Source: Spartinivicinus ruber (lineage in GTDB: Bacteria > Pseudomonadota > Gammaproteobacteria > Pseudomonadales > Zooshikellaceae). Taken from it: 64,000 bases of DNA. The DNA lies in assembly GCF_011009015.1 (NCBI RefSeq), contig NZ_CP048878.1, positions 3,502,354 through 3,566,353 on the forward strand, given 5' to 3'. Positions 8,193 to 16,404 of this stretch are shown here, in pieces. Position 1 is the first letter of the stretch. Every line of letters starts with the position of its first letter. The notes beneath the pieces are model-generated. The model was not told the DNA's origin, made no database searches, and saw only the letters and a program-made list of their open reading frames with translations. Position numbers and translations under genes: made by a program.

Positions 8193-10169
8193 ATGGATTT
8201 TTCTTTTTACAATCAACTGCTGCTGATTTTTGCCTGCTCAGTCATGGCTATTGCTCTACTGAACAAACTGAGAATGCCACCCATTTTAGGCTATCTGGCT
8301 ATTGGTATTATCCTTGGTCCAGCAGTCAGTGACAGTATTGCCGATTACCAAACCATCGCCTTATTAGCTGAAATAGGTGTGGTGTTTTTACTGTTTTCCA
8401 TTGGTCTGGAGTTTTCCTTTGCCCAATTAGTCGCAATGCGGCGACTGGTGCTTGGCTTAGGGGGAATTCAGGTTATTTCGGTTACCGCTTTAATTTTTTT
8501 TGTAGGCTGGTTATTTCAGCTTCCTATCACGGTTGCCCTACTCGCCGCCGCTGGTATGGCTCTTTCTTCAACTGCGATTGTTTCCAAAGAACTGACTGAA
8601 CACAATGAACTTAGAACTGAGCATGGCCAGATTACCATTGCTATTTTAATTTTTCAGGACATTGCTGCAGTTTTATTTTTAACCCTAATTCCAACCTTAG
8701 GTAGTGACAGTTATCAGGAACTGGGACATGCTGTTTTGCTTGCACTTGGCAAAGGAATAGGGCTTTTTATTGCCATGCTATTTATTGGCAAGTTCTTATT
8801 ACCTAAGTTATTTCATGAAGTAGCCACAGCACGATCGCAAGAATTATTTCTACTGACAGTATTAGTCGTTGCGCTATTTGCCGGTTGGATTACCCACTTT
8901 TTATCCTTATCAATGGCACTAGGCGGCTTTTTAGCTGGCATGATGTTAGGAGAAAGCCATTATAGACATCAAATAGAACATGATATCCGTCCCTTCCGTG
9001 ATGTGTTGCTAGGCCTATTTTTTGTTTCCGTTGGGGCCATGCTAAACCTGAATTTATTTATTCAAAACTGGATGATTATCCTAGTTGCTACAGTCAGTTT
9101 ACTAGCAGTCAAAAGTTTATTAATTGCCATACTGACCTATTTATTTAGTAAGCAAAGGGAATCAGCGCTAACAACTGGACTTTATCTATCACAAAGTGGT
9201 GAGTTTTGTCTAGCGCTGATTGCCTTAGCTGGTAAGCAACAACTTATAGACCAAGAATCCCAGTCGTTACTGCTAGCGATCAGTATTCTGTCGATGGTAA
9301 CCACCCCTTTTATGATCCGTTATAGCAGCTTAATTGTTAAGTGGGCCTTTCCCCTCTCCCCCATTAAGCCTGCTGATAGCCATGCCCAAGAAATTGCTCA
9401 GCTCACTCATAAGCTTAATCGACACACCATTATTTGCGGTTACGGTCGTGTTGGACAGTCAATTGGTCGGTTTCTAAAACAGCAGCAACTGCCTTATACC
9501 GCTTTGGATGATGACCCCATTCGAATAAAAGAAGCCAGTAAAGCAGAATCCCATATTTACTATGGTGATTGCCGACGTATTGAATTGCTCAAGGCCATCG
9601 GCTTAAACAAAGCCTGCTTAGCGGTTGTGTGTATTGATGACCCCAGCCAAGCCATTACTATTACCAAAAATATTCGCAGTTTGCGGGGTGATATTCCCAT
9701 TATTGTCAGAACCCGAGATGATACCTATTTAGAAGCGCTCAAAGAAGTTGGTGCAACCGAAGTCATACCAGAAGTGTTAGAATCCAGTCTAATGTTAATC
9801 AGTCATGTTCTTGTCATGCTGGACCAGCCAGGAGCAGTGGTGAGAAAGCTAATAGACCAAGTAAGAAAAGATCGTTACCAATTATTACATGGCTATTATC
9901 AAGGCGAAAAATCTACTCTGATTGACGCAAAGGGGAAGCCCAGGCAAATATTACATGCCATAACATTAACTGACGATGCGGTCTGCATTGACCAACCACT
10001 TAATGAGCAACTCCTGGCTAACTATTCAGTAGAAATACATGACATCAAACGAAATGATCATCCCATCACCAATAGATTTGGTACTTTATTGAAACCCGGC
10101 GACTGTATTTTAGTTTCTGGTTTAGCCGAAGATATTGAGCAAGTTGAAAACCTGCTATTACTTGGCTAG
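8193..10169 (+). CDS. KefB/YbaL-type monovalent cation:proton antiporter
   Basis: CPA2-family antiporter, 658 residues. Residues about 5-385 form the Na+/H+ exchanger domain with a dozen membrane segments (AIGIILGPAVSD, LLFSIGLEFS, ALSSTAIVSKEL, FQDIAAVLFL). Residues about 408-530 form an RCK/TrkA-N domain with the nucleotide-binding loop GYGRVGQSIG, and about 560-658 a TrkA-C domain ending LKPGDCILVSG. It probably exports K+ in exchange for H+ under ligand control. No KefF/KefG partner is adjacent. It converges on the PilZ gene with a ten-base gap. Confidence 0.85.
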   Translation: MDFSFYNQLLLIFACSVMAIALLNKLRMPPILGYLAIGIILGPAVSDSIADYQTIALLAEIGVVFLLFSIGLEFSFAQLVAMRRLVLGLGGIQVISVTALIFFVGWLFQLPITVALLAAAGMALSSTAIVSKELTEHNELRTEHGQITIAILIFQDIAAVLFLTLIPTLGSDSYQELGHAVLLALGKGIGLFIAMLFIGKFLLPKLFHEVATARSQELFLLTVLVVALFAGWITHFLSLSMALGGFLAGMMLGESHYRHQIEHDIRPFRDVLLGLFFVSVGAMLNLNLFIQNWMIILVATVSLLAVKSLLIAILTYLFSKQRESALTTGLYLSQSGEFCLALIALAGKQQLIDQESQSLLLAISILSMVTTPFMIRYSSLIVKWAFPLSPIKPADSHAQEIAQLTHKLNRHTIICGYGRVGQSIGRFLKQQQLPYTALDDDPIRIKEASKAESHIYYGDCRRIELLKAIGLNKACLAVVCIDDPSQAITITKNIRSLRGDIPIIVRTRDDTYLEALKEVGATEVIPEVLESSLMLISHVLVMLDQPGAVVRKLIDQVRKDRYQLLHGYYQGEKSTLIDAKGKPRQILHAITLTDDAVCIDQPLNEQLLANYSVEIHDIKRNDHPITNRFGTLLKPGDCILVSGLAEDIEQVENLLLLG

Positions 10170-10179
10170 AAACAACCTC

Positions 10180-10515
10180 TCAGGCTCCTTCAGCAAACAA
10201 CGCTAAGAACTTTTGGGCTTCCGGTTGAATTTCAGTAAACTGAAGCCCAAGATGAAAATTGACTGTTCTGATGACGACATGCCTAACTTGGCCACGGGCA
10301 TAAATGGTTATATTCTTGCCATTATGATTGGCTTGGATCATAACCGGAATAATTTGTTTCATTTTAAAGTTGGCATCAGCCTCTAGTAAAACACCGTGCT
10401 CAGATACATTAACAGTTTTAGCAGATATTACCCTGTCTCCATCTTTTATGGCGGCTTTCCAACGGACTGCCCGGCGGGGAGACTGCCTTTGCTCATGCTG
10501 GTCTTGTTCAGTCAT
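10180..10515 (-). CDS. PilZ domain protein
   Basis: 111-residue single PilZ domain, a cyclic-di-GMP receptor. Both binding elements are visible: the N-terminal arginine motif RQSPRRAVRW (RxxxR) and the strand motif NVSEHGVLLEA, matching the (D/N)xSxxG consensus. Partner unknown; it stands alone. Effector role in motility or surface behaviour is a family-level expectation. Confidence 0.85.
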   Translation of the reverse strand: MTEQDQHEQRQSPRRAVRWKAAIKDGDRVISAKTVNVSEHGVLLEADANFKMKQIIPVMIQANHNGKNITIYARGQVRHVVIRTVNFHLGLQFTEIQPEAQKFLALFAEGA

Positions 10516-10949
10516 TTGTTATCAACTACTCATTTGTGTTATTACAAACCCTATTACTTCTAACGCTTTGGCTATATTACAAAAGTGAACTTATTACTTC
10601 TTAAAAATACTTTTTTACCGATTTCATATTCTAACTAGCTCTTAGCAGCTAACATTTATAATAAAACTAATATATCTTATCACCAGCATAAAACTGGTAT
10701 AGCACATAACATAGTCAGTATAGCGTTTAGTTAAGGTAAATGTTTTTACTGAAAGCGGTACAACGCAATAATCAAACAAAAGTTTACTGCATTTTCTGGT
10801 AACAGCTTTGACTTTTCTGGTCAGCGATTTTTACACTCTTGCGGATGACACCTTTCCAGATTAATTAACCCTTTGATTTTATACAACTATCATTTTCCAG
10901 GCATAGTTTCTGCCTTAACTGCTGTATAAATACTAAGGGAGTATAGCTA
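10516..10949. other. AT-rich intergenic region of about 430 bases
   Basis: Carries the divergent promoters of the PilZ gene and the DUF6316 gene. Several T/A-rich hexamers are present, such as TATAAA near 10924-10929, but no pair has good -35/-10 spacing. No small ORF with a credible binding site was found. Confidence 0.35.
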
Positions 10950-11186
10950 ATGAATAATCCTCGTTCAGGCGAGTTATCCTATCCTGGAAAACGCTCGGAT
11001 CGTTTTATCTTTAAAGAAAATTATTGGTACTTTAAAACCAGGGAAGATTTAAATATCGGACCTTTTCGCAACATAGATGATGCTAAAGAAAAAGTTAAAG
11101 ATTATCTGGATTTTATTTCATTAGCTAGCTCTTCAGCCTTACAGTCGTATTTTTCGTATGTGTATAACTTAAGAAATTACTACTAA
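10950..11186 (+). CDS. DUF6316 family small protein
   Basis: 78 residues of a small protein family seen in marine gammaproteobacteria. The family pattern is visible: RSGE near the N-terminus, RSDRFIFKENYWYFKTRED, then GPFRNIDDAKEKVKDYLDFI. No signal peptide. A good binding site (AAGGGAG, eight bases before ATG) supports the start, and a canonical terminator follows at 11221. Function unknown. Confidence 0.75.
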   Translation: MNNPRSGELSYPGKRSDRFIFKENYWYFKTREDLNIGPFRNIDDAKEKVKDYLDFISLASSSALQSYFSYVYNLRNYY

Positions 11187-11220
11187 GCAAATAAAATACG
11201 AGAAAAATAGCGATTAGCCG

Positions 11221-11255
11221 TAGCATTGCAGTTGTAGGCAATGCTATTTCGTTTT
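11221..11255 (+). terminator. Intrinsic terminator of the DUF6316 gene
   Basis: Nine-base perfect stem (TAGCATTGC 11221-11229, GCAATGCTA 11238-11246), eight-base loop, then TTTCGTTTT. It lies 35 bases after the stop. Confidence 0.75.
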
Positions 11256-11276
11256 CATCGAAAAGGGAGTCTTATT

Positions 11277-11414
11277 GTGTATATAAACCGACTAATGAGA
11301 CAATTATTTTTTCTTATTACCTTTGGTTTAATGCTTTCCTGGCTACCAGCACCAGGTAAAGCATCAACAAATGCTGAAGCCACAAAACCAATAACAACTC
11401 AAAATAATAAGTAA
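11277..11414 (+). CDS. Exported mini-protein, 45 residues
   Basis: A GTG-initiated short ORF preceded by AGGGAG with seven-base spacing, one of the better ribosome binding sites in the region. The product starts with a few polar and basic residues (MYINRLMRQ), followed by a hydrophobic core (LFFLITFGLMLSWL) and a PAPGKA-type cleavage region, leaving a Thr/Asn-rich tail of about 16 residues. It lies just after the DUF6316 terminator and is followed by a weak hairpin (AGCCTA 11420-11425, TAGGCT 11433-11438). I do not recognise the family. It could be a secreted peptide or a membrane micropeptide. Confidence 0.5.
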   Translation: MYINRLMRQLFFLITFGLMLSWLPAPGKASTNAEATKPITTQNNK

Positions 11415-11505
11415 AAACTAGCCTACTGTTAATAGGCTGTTAATTAGGCCGCAGTGTAAAATATATGACAAAATGTCATCTGAAAAATTAACTAACCCTA
11501 TTACC

Positions 11506-11976
11506 CTAGCTAGCACTAATTAGCTCGCTTTGATCCACTTCAAGTCGATGGATCTGGTTGATGAAATTCAGCAATACAACGCAACGATCAATTCCTTTAT
11601 CACATAAATACACTGCTTTAAGGTATTTGAACGGACCATCCTTAAACTCTACTATTTGATCAGGCTTAAATATAGGTTGGCCATCCAGCAAAGCTTGCTG
11701 CTTTTGTATTTTGTCAATTAGCTCATCTTCTACTTCAGCAAAAGTGGCGCCAAACCGAACAAAACCAAGCACACCTCTTGTCGACCGTACTTTAGAGTAT
11801 AACGTACCCACTTCATCTGCAGCTCTTTTCTGCAAAAAAAGATAGCCGGGAAACAAGGGCTCTTCTGTACCATTTTTCTTTTTAAGCCAAGGACAATAGT
11901 TTTCAAATCCCTGATTATTCAAATGTTGTACAGCTCTTTTTTCTTCTTTTGGTTTTGTTCTTAGCAAATACCACAT
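11506..11976 (-). CDS. rfaH: Transcription antiterminator RfaH (NusG paralogue)
   Basis: 156-residue NusG-like factor of the RfaH type. In E. coli RfaH is recruited at ops sites to long operons for LPS, capsule and pili. The NGN domain (MWYLLRTKPKEEKRAVQHL, ENYCPWLKKK, PLFPGYLFLQ, RSTRGVLGFVRFG) and a short C-terminal KOW-like region (QIVEFKDGPFKYLKAVYL) are visible. The start at ATG 11976 matches the family; a TTG at 11997 would add seven residues. No convincing ops element was found in the glycan genes of this window. Confidence 0.82.
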   Translation of the reverse strand: MWYLLRTKPKEEKRAVQHLNNQGFENYCPWLKKKNGTEEPLFPGYLFLQKRAADEVGTLYSKVRSTRGVLGFVRFGATFAEVEDELIDKIQKQQALLDGQPIFKPDQIVEFKDGPFKYLKAVYLCDKGIDRCVVLLNFINQIHRLEVDQSELISAS

Positions 11977-12280
11977 AGTCGCCCAGTTAGTAGTCAAAAA
12001 ACGGTTTCAATTCAACGTCCATATTGAAAAAATGGAACTCTCAGCTTAAATCTATTGTTTGACAAGCTTGCTTACAAACCTGACAAATCCCACAGGTGTT
12101 TTTAATTAATCAAACAAGCATCTTAATGTAGTCACACCCATCCATACATAAGGGTAATTACCTATTGACTTCCCATCTACATCAATAACCATACACAACA
12201 ACCCAGGCTCAAACTTTAGCTATAATTGTTTTAGTTTACTCTGTCAAAGCAAGCGCTCTATTACACTAAAATTCAATGCA
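11977..12280. other. Intergenic region between rfaH and the interrupted binding-protein gene
   Basis: About 300 bases of AT-rich divergent control region. A TATAAT occurs at 12221-12226 but without a recognisable -35 at the right distance. Nothing else was seen. Confidence 0.3.
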
Positions 12281-12889
12281 ATGAATAAACCCCTTGTTAT
12301 TCTTACTCAAATTACCTACCTGCTGTTACCAAACCAAGCACCCGCTAAAGATCAACCTATTGAAATATACTATCACGAACGCCCTTATTACTACTTTATA
12401 GAAAACAATAAACTAGCAGGAATCGTTGGTACTAAGGCCCAGTTCATATTAGACGCAAGTGGAATCTCATATCGCTTATTGCCATTACCTGCAGAACAAC
12501 AATTAGCTGTAATAAAAAATAGTAATAATAAAGTATGCGCTATTGGCTGGTTTAGAAATAAGCAAAGAGAGCAGTTCTCAAAATATTCCATTCCAATCTA
12601 TCAAGATTTACCTGCAGTGGTAATAACCACAAAATTCCAAACCAAAGTACTCAAGAAAAGAACTATCGATGAACTGCTTTCCGATAAGCAATTCATCATT
12701 GGTATTAAATCGGGTTATTCATATGGTGATTTTTTAGATAAAAAGCTCGCTCAACACACACCTAAAGCTGTATTTACAGAAAAAGACAGCCTCGGCATGT
12801 TATCCATGTTAAAAAACAACCAAATTAATTATTTTATCTCTGCATATGAAGAAGCCTATAATTTGATTGAAGATAATCATGACTTTGTT

Positions 12890-12897
12890 ATACATAA
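12890..12897. repeat. Target-site duplication, left copy
   Basis: ATACATAA directly abuts the left IS end; the second copy is at 14308-14315. IS4-type elements usually make duplications of about 8-13 bp. Confidence 0.9.
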
Positions 12898-12917
12898 CTA
12901 AAGTTTCACCAAAACAT

Positions 12918-14219
12918 TTAAGCCACTAACTGAAGCATAGTACTAATTAAATTATTATCATGGGTTTTGGTAAATATCCCCAAACCCTTGCTGAATTTTT
13001 CCTGTTCAGTTTCTTCCGCAAAGAGACGGCGGATATCAGAAAAAGCGAAAGAGCTCCGGTTTGCAACAGAGTGGCGACGAGTAGGTTTACTAGACTGTTG
13101 TGCCACATAAAACCAAAGCAATGACATGGCCATCATACAAAAATGGAGATGGTTCGTCACGGCATGCTCTGTTCTAGCCTGACAAGATAAGCTCCCTAAT
13201 TCCTGTTTTAACTCTTTAAACCCAGCTTCAATCTTCCAGCGTGCACCGTACCATTCAATTATTTGAGTCACCGTTAAAGAGGTATCTGTTGAGTAGAGAG
13301 CAACCCAAGAAGCTCGTCCGGAATAAATCCACACGACTCTAATCTGTGTTTTTAACGATTGACTCATCACTAGCTCAGTATAAGCCTGTACCGCGCGGGT
13401 CTTACCGTAGAGCTTAACCTGATACGTTGTTGCATTTCTTTTATGTCGCCTTGCCAGAGTTGCTACATTGCCACGACGCTTGCCGTACTTTCTAGGCGCT
13501 CCTCTTTTTCTTTTCTTGGGTTGAGTAGGCTGATCATATAAGACACTATTCGAACGCAATCGAGAGAGGAGATGAAACTGTTCGCCAAGTGCTTTTTTCA
13601 AAGGCAAATATAATGACCCGTTACCAAACCAGTTATCACAGACTAACAATACTGAGCGATGGCCACATACTTTAACTACACGTAATATCATGGTAATTGC
13701 TTGATCAATCCGTGTTTGAAAGTCTTTTTTAGCGACATCTTTATTCAGCTGATAAAAACGAAAGTTTAGAGGTAAACTAGCCCAACGACCGTGAATATTT
13801 TTTAAGCAGCTCAGTTTGACAATATTTTGCCCCCAGATATAACGCGACTGATTTTGTTTAGCTGCATGATCAAAGTGTTTGCCACAAGCAAATATGTTTC
13901 TTCCAGTTTTAGGCAACATAGAATCATCTGTGGCAAGCAGAATAGGTCCTTCTGTCTGATTTAAGGGTAATATTTTTTGCCAGACAATTGGCCATAATTT
14001 ATCCCAAGCTAACTTAGGAGAAGCCATAAATCCATAGAATCGACGGAGGGTGACGTTATATTTAAAGAGCTTTGTTATTGCTCGGTAGATATGTGAAGCT
14101 CTGGAACCTATTACTGGTAGCATAATGGCGATCAAAGTATAAACAAATAGTGCCTTTCTTTCTCCATTTTGCTTAATTTGAGTTTGCAATTCCTTAAGAA
14201 GATCGATTAAACTTTGCAC
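12918..14219 (-). CDS. IS4-family DDE transposase
   Basis: 433 residues. The DDE triad is visible as LLATDDSMLPKTG (first Asp), VLLVCDNWFGNG (second Asp) and WKIEAGFKELKQELG (Glu, in the Y-(2)-R-(3)-E-(6)-K-like context of IS4 enzymes). The RKYGKRRGN region is basic and probably binds DNA. The start is a GTG with GAGG five bases upstream; that binding site lies inside one arm of a hairpin (see 14222-14279). No frameshift or internal stop, so the gene appears functional. Confidence 0.9.
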   Translation of the reverse strand: MQSLIDLLKELQTQIKQNGERKALFVYTLIAIMLPVIGSRASHIYRAITKLFKYNVTLRRFYGFMASPKLAWDKLWPIVWQKILPLNQTEGPILLATDDSMLPKTGRNIFACGKHFDHAAKQNQSRYIWGQNIVKLSCLKNIHGRWASLPLNFRFYQLNKDVAKKDFQTRIDQAITMILRVVKVCGHRSVLLVCDNWFGNGSLYLPLKKALGEQFHLLSRLRSNSVLYDQPTQPKKRKRGAPRKYGKRRGNVATLARRHKRNATTYQVKLYGKTRAVQAYTELVMSQSLKTQIRVVWIYSGRASWVALYSTDTSLTVTQIIEWYGARWKIEAGFKELKQELGSLSCQARTEHAVTNHLHFCMMAMSLLWFYVAQQSSKPTRRHSVANRSSFAFSDIRRLFAEETEQEKFSKGLGIFTKTHDNNLISTMLQLVA

Positions 14220-14221
14220 TG

Positions 14222-14279
14222 AAGCCTCTTTTTTGGGTGTTGTTTTTTGGCGAAAACTAACATATCAAAAAAGGGGCTT
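14222..14279 (-). promoter_or_regulatory. Hairpin that can mask the transposase ribosome binding site
   Basis: Arms 14222-14235 and 14266-14279 pair at 13 of 14 positions, with the remaining pair a G-T wobble. The proximal arm includes the AGAGG binding site of the transposase. Transcripts entering the element from outside would contain both arms and fold; this is a known protection against read-through expression in IS10 and IS50, and is inferred here. Confidence 0.5.
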
Positions 14280-14307
14280 TTTTGTTACTGGAATGGTGAA
14301 ACTTCAG

Positions 14308-14315
14308 ATACATAA
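14308..14315. repeat. Target-site duplication, right copy
   Basis: Second ATACATAA, directly after the right IS end and in frame with the 3' fragment of the disrupted binding-protein gene. Confidence 0.9.
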
Positions 14316-14453
14316 GTTTCCTGAAATACCTTCAGGTAATTACCGATATTTCATTTGCAGTAAAACAGTTGAAGATGAAACTATAAACCATATTAATCGC
14401 TTAATAAGAAAATATTTACCTATAGTCTAATAAGCTCCTCCTTTATCAATACC

Positions 14454-14702
14454 TTATTTTACTTCCAAACCAGAGATAAACTGCAGTATAAAAGAGCTTA
14501 TTTTTGGGAAGAAGTAAGCTAAAGACCCAAATACCACAGCAAAACCAAGCATCCAAGGCGCATACTGGGTAATCAGCTCAGAATATGAACCCAAGGTGGT
14601 TGGCATAACAAACAATCTAACAATGGCGCCAACAACCATACCTAAACACCCAAATATTAAAGCTAAGATCATTCTAGCTGCTTTCTTAAAATATTTTTCC
14701 AT
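14454..14702 (-). CDS. Small two-helix membrane protein, unknown
   Basis: 82 residues. It has a short basic N-terminus (KYFKKAARM), a first membrane helix LALIFGCLGMVVGAIVRLFV and a second near residues 50-68 (WMLGFAVVFGSLAYFF). Unrecognised. It follows the unknown gene at 14736-15272 on the same strand with a gap of 33 bases, so the two are probably co-transcribed. Confidence 0.55.
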   Translation of the reverse strand: MEKYFKKAARMILALIFGCLGMVVGAIVRLFVMPTTLGSYSELITQYAPWMLGFAVVFGSLAYFFPKISSFILQFISGLEVK

Positions 14703-14735
14703 TACTACTTATCTAACACGTTCTAAAATATGTTT

Positions 14736-15272
14736 TTAATGCCTTTTGGCAAATACAAAATACTTACCTTCGACAACGCCTACAGTCTCATTTAAGTCAG
14801 ACATCATTTTACCGAGATTTTTACCCGAAATATTCCAACGCCATTCATTAGCCCACCAATTCGATGGTATATCTGCATCATGGCATTGAATGGGTAGGTT
14901 TTCTTGTACCTCACCATTGATGACAGTTGGCCCAAACTGTTTACAGTCGTAAAAAGGACGCCACCAATGAAGATCTGGCATACCAACAGCACCATTCCGA
15001 GTAGTCAAATCCCACGCCTTCACGGTACCATCATGCTTGCGATAAATCATCACTGACCAGCTGTAACCACTATAAAGCTCTCCATAAATAGGATGAGGCA
15101 AAAAAATATAAGTACCAGGTTTAATGTCTGATACATCAATTCTTGGCAATGCTGCATCTGCTTTCGCGTTTGGCTTCAATGAGTAAATAAAAGGTAACCT
15201 AGCAAACATCAAGCCGGTAACAGCGATAATTGATGTAAAAGTTACCAATAGGCCTCTTTGGTTAATACACAT
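14736..15272 (-). CDS. Membrane-anchored unknown protein
   Basis: 178 residues with one N-terminal membrane anchor (about residues 8-30) and an exported domain rich in Trp, Tyr and His. IDVSDIKPGTYIFLPH followed by a strand-rich stretch recalls the opening of Rieske domains, and two cysteines appear as YDCKQFGP and IQCHDAD. The CxH/CxxH cluster ligands of a true Rieske protein are not present, so I do not call it one. Probably an operon with the small membrane protein downstream. Confidence 0.55.
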   Translation of the reverse strand: MCINQRGLLVTFTSIIAVTGLMFARLPFIYSLKPNAKADAALPRIDVSDIKPGTYIFLPHPIYGELYSGYSWSVMIYRKHDGTVKAWDLTTRNGAVGMPDLHWWRPFYDCKQFGPTVINGEVQENLPIQCHDADIPSNWWANEWRWNISGKNLGKMMSDLNETVGVVEGKYFVFAKRH

Positions 15273-15487
15273 ACAACAAGTTCTAACTATTTACGAACGT
15301 TTGAGTCTATTTACCTTATTAGTAATTATTGTAGTTTGCAGATCACCTATTAATTTAAAGGCAAACAAAAAAAGTATAGCTAGCAATAAACTAGTGATTA
15401 AAAATTGTCAAACCACTCAAGTGAGCAATTTTCAGTCTACAACAAGACTTTTTGATGCGCGATATACAAAGCAACAATCTATAACTA

Positions 15488-15515
15488 TTGCACTAAAGCA
15501 AAAGCTATGTATAAT
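15488..15515 (+). promoter_or_regulatory. Sigma-70 promoter of tRNA-Leu
   Basis: TTGCAC (15488-15493) and a perfect TATAAT (15510-15515) with 16-base spacing, about 38 bases before the mature tRNA 5' end. Confidence 0.7.
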
Positions 15516-15553
15516 GAGGCCAAATTTCGACGACAAGTAAGTTGCTGTTAGCA

Positions 15554-15641
15554 GCCCGGGTGGCGAAATTGGTAGACGCAAGGGACTTAAAATCCCTCGG
15601 AGGAATACTCCGTGCCGGTTCGACTCCGGCCCCGGGCACCA
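15554..15641 (+). tRNA. tRNA-Leu(UAA)
   Basis: 88 bases including encoded CCA. Acceptor arms GCCCGGG (15554-15560) and CCCGGGC (15631-15637) pair perfectly. The D-loop GGTAGAC, the T-loop GGTTCGACTCC and a class II long variable arm are present. The anticodon stem is AGGGA/TCCCT around loop CTTAAAA, giving anticodon TAA at 15588-15590. The 3' two-thirds overlaps the end of a convergent HAD phosphatase gene. No T-run terminator follows. Confidence 0.96.
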
Positions 15642-16393
15642 GACATATAAAACAAGTCAATAACTGAGTTAATCACTACTGCGTCAATTGGCAATTGTTG
15701 CTCATCACTTTGCTGATACTTACCTGTTCTTACTAAGCAACCCTGTAAACCTGCTGTTATTGCTCCAGCCACATCACTTACAGAATCATCCCCCACCATT
15801 AGGCACTGATCTGGATCAAACGGAGTTGAAGCTACAATTTGCTCAAAAAACTCACTGCTTGGTTTACCCACAATGATGGCTTTGGTATCTGCCGCCCACT
15901 CAATGGCTCGAATAAAAGCGCCTGCATCTAAATGTAAACCATGTTCATCTTTGAAATACTTGTTTAAGCCAATACCAATGAGTGGAGCTCCTTTTTTACA
16001 AAGCTGAAAAGCTTTATTTAACGACTGGTAGTGTAAATCCTCCCTAGCATCTCCTAACAAAACACAGTTAGGCTCATCCCGATCAAAATCAGCAAAGTCA
16101 CTTTTGATTGCTTGATGTACAAGACAGTAGGGCCTTAATTGCTGTTGTTGAATATAACGTTTGGCGGCAATGGGAGCAGTAAAAAGCTCAGATTCCTTAA
16201 TAGGAATATTGATATGCTGCAGCTTAGCGATTATTGACTGGTTATTTTTGGTAGCAGTATTGGTGACAAAACGCAGCACCAGCTTATTTTTGCGAGCTAA
16301 TTTAACTGCTTCATCCGCCCTAGGGATCAACTGCTCACCGTCATAAAGTACACCGCTAAGATCAAGAAATAACGCTTTATAGGGTTTTAGCAC
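15587..16393 (-). CDS. LHPP-type HAD hydrolase (TIGR01458 group)
   Basis: HAD-IIA phosphatase resembling LHPP (phospholysine/phosphohistidine/pyrophosphate phosphatase). Motif I is FLDLSGVLYDG, with the Ser-for-Asp variant typical of LHPP; motif II is RFVTNTATKN; motif III/IV includes IIVGKPSSEFF and MVGDDSVSDVAGA. The true family core ends near residue 250. The last 17 residues (GARGRSRTG onward) are the antisense reading of tRNA-Leu, and the stop codon TAA is templated by the tRNA anticodon loop. The cellular substrate is unknown. Confidence 0.82.
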   Translation of the reverse strand: MLKPYKALFLDLSGVLYDGEQLIPRADEAVKLARKNKLVLRFVTNTATKNNQSIIAKLQHINIPIKESELFTAPIAAKRYIQQQQLRPYCLVHQAIKSDFADFDRDEPNCVLLGDAREDLHYQSLNKAFQLCKKGAPLIGIGLNKYFKDEHGLHLDAGAFIRAIEWAADTKAIIVGKPSSEFFEQIVASTPFDPDQCLMVGDDSVSDVAGAITAGLQGCLVRTGKYQQSDEQQLPIDAVVINSVIDLFYMSGARGRSRTGTEYSSEGF

Positions 16394-16404
16394 TTTTAAG
16401 TACC

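Larger units (their letters stand above)
12898..14307 (-). mobile_element. IS4-family insertion sequence, complete, 1,410 bp
   Basis: Both ends are readable. The left end CTAAAGTTTCACCA (12898-12911) and the reverse complement of the right end CTGAAGTTTCACCA (14294-14307) match at 13 of 14 positions. An 8-bp direct repeat ATACATAA flanks it at 12890-12897 and 14308-14315. It carries a single full-length transposase on the minus strand. Intact ends, intact transposase and a perfect target duplication indicate a recent insertion. I cannot name the IS. Confidence 0.92.
12281..14430 (+). pseudogene. PBP2-type periplasmic solute-binding protein, disrupted by IS4-family element
   Basis: The 5' part (12281-12897) encodes a signal-like N-terminus and most of a family 3 / transporter substrate-binding fold (GIVGTKAQFILDASG, GWFRNKQREQFSKYS, IGIKSGYSYGDFL). 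The insertion supplies a TAA directly after residue 206. The missing C-terminus resumes in the same frame after the element at 14316 (FPEIPSGNYRYFICSK through RKYLPIV, stop at 14430). Removing the element and one copy of the duplicated ATACATAA restores an uninterrupted 243-residue protein, the usual length for this orphan family, several other members of which lie at 48-54 kb. The truncated 206-residue form lacks the last strand and helix and is probably inactive. Confidence 0.88.

Noticed and set aside
12281-12901. Reading the 206-residue ORF as a complete, naturally short binding protein
   Set aside because: The stop is supplied by the IS end, and the missing C-terminus continues in frame after the element.
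14233-14430. Independent 65-residue gene beside the IS
   Set aside because: Its first 25 codons are IS sequence; the rest is the 3' end of the disrupted binding-protein gene.
14736-15272. Possible Rieske iron-sulfur protein
   Set aside because: The N-terminal pattern is suggestive, but the paired CxH and CxxH cluster ligands are not present.
15301-15540. 79-codon plus-strand ORF before tRNA-Leu
   Set aside because: Starts with TTG, no binding site, overlaps the tRNA promoter, and has no family resemblance.
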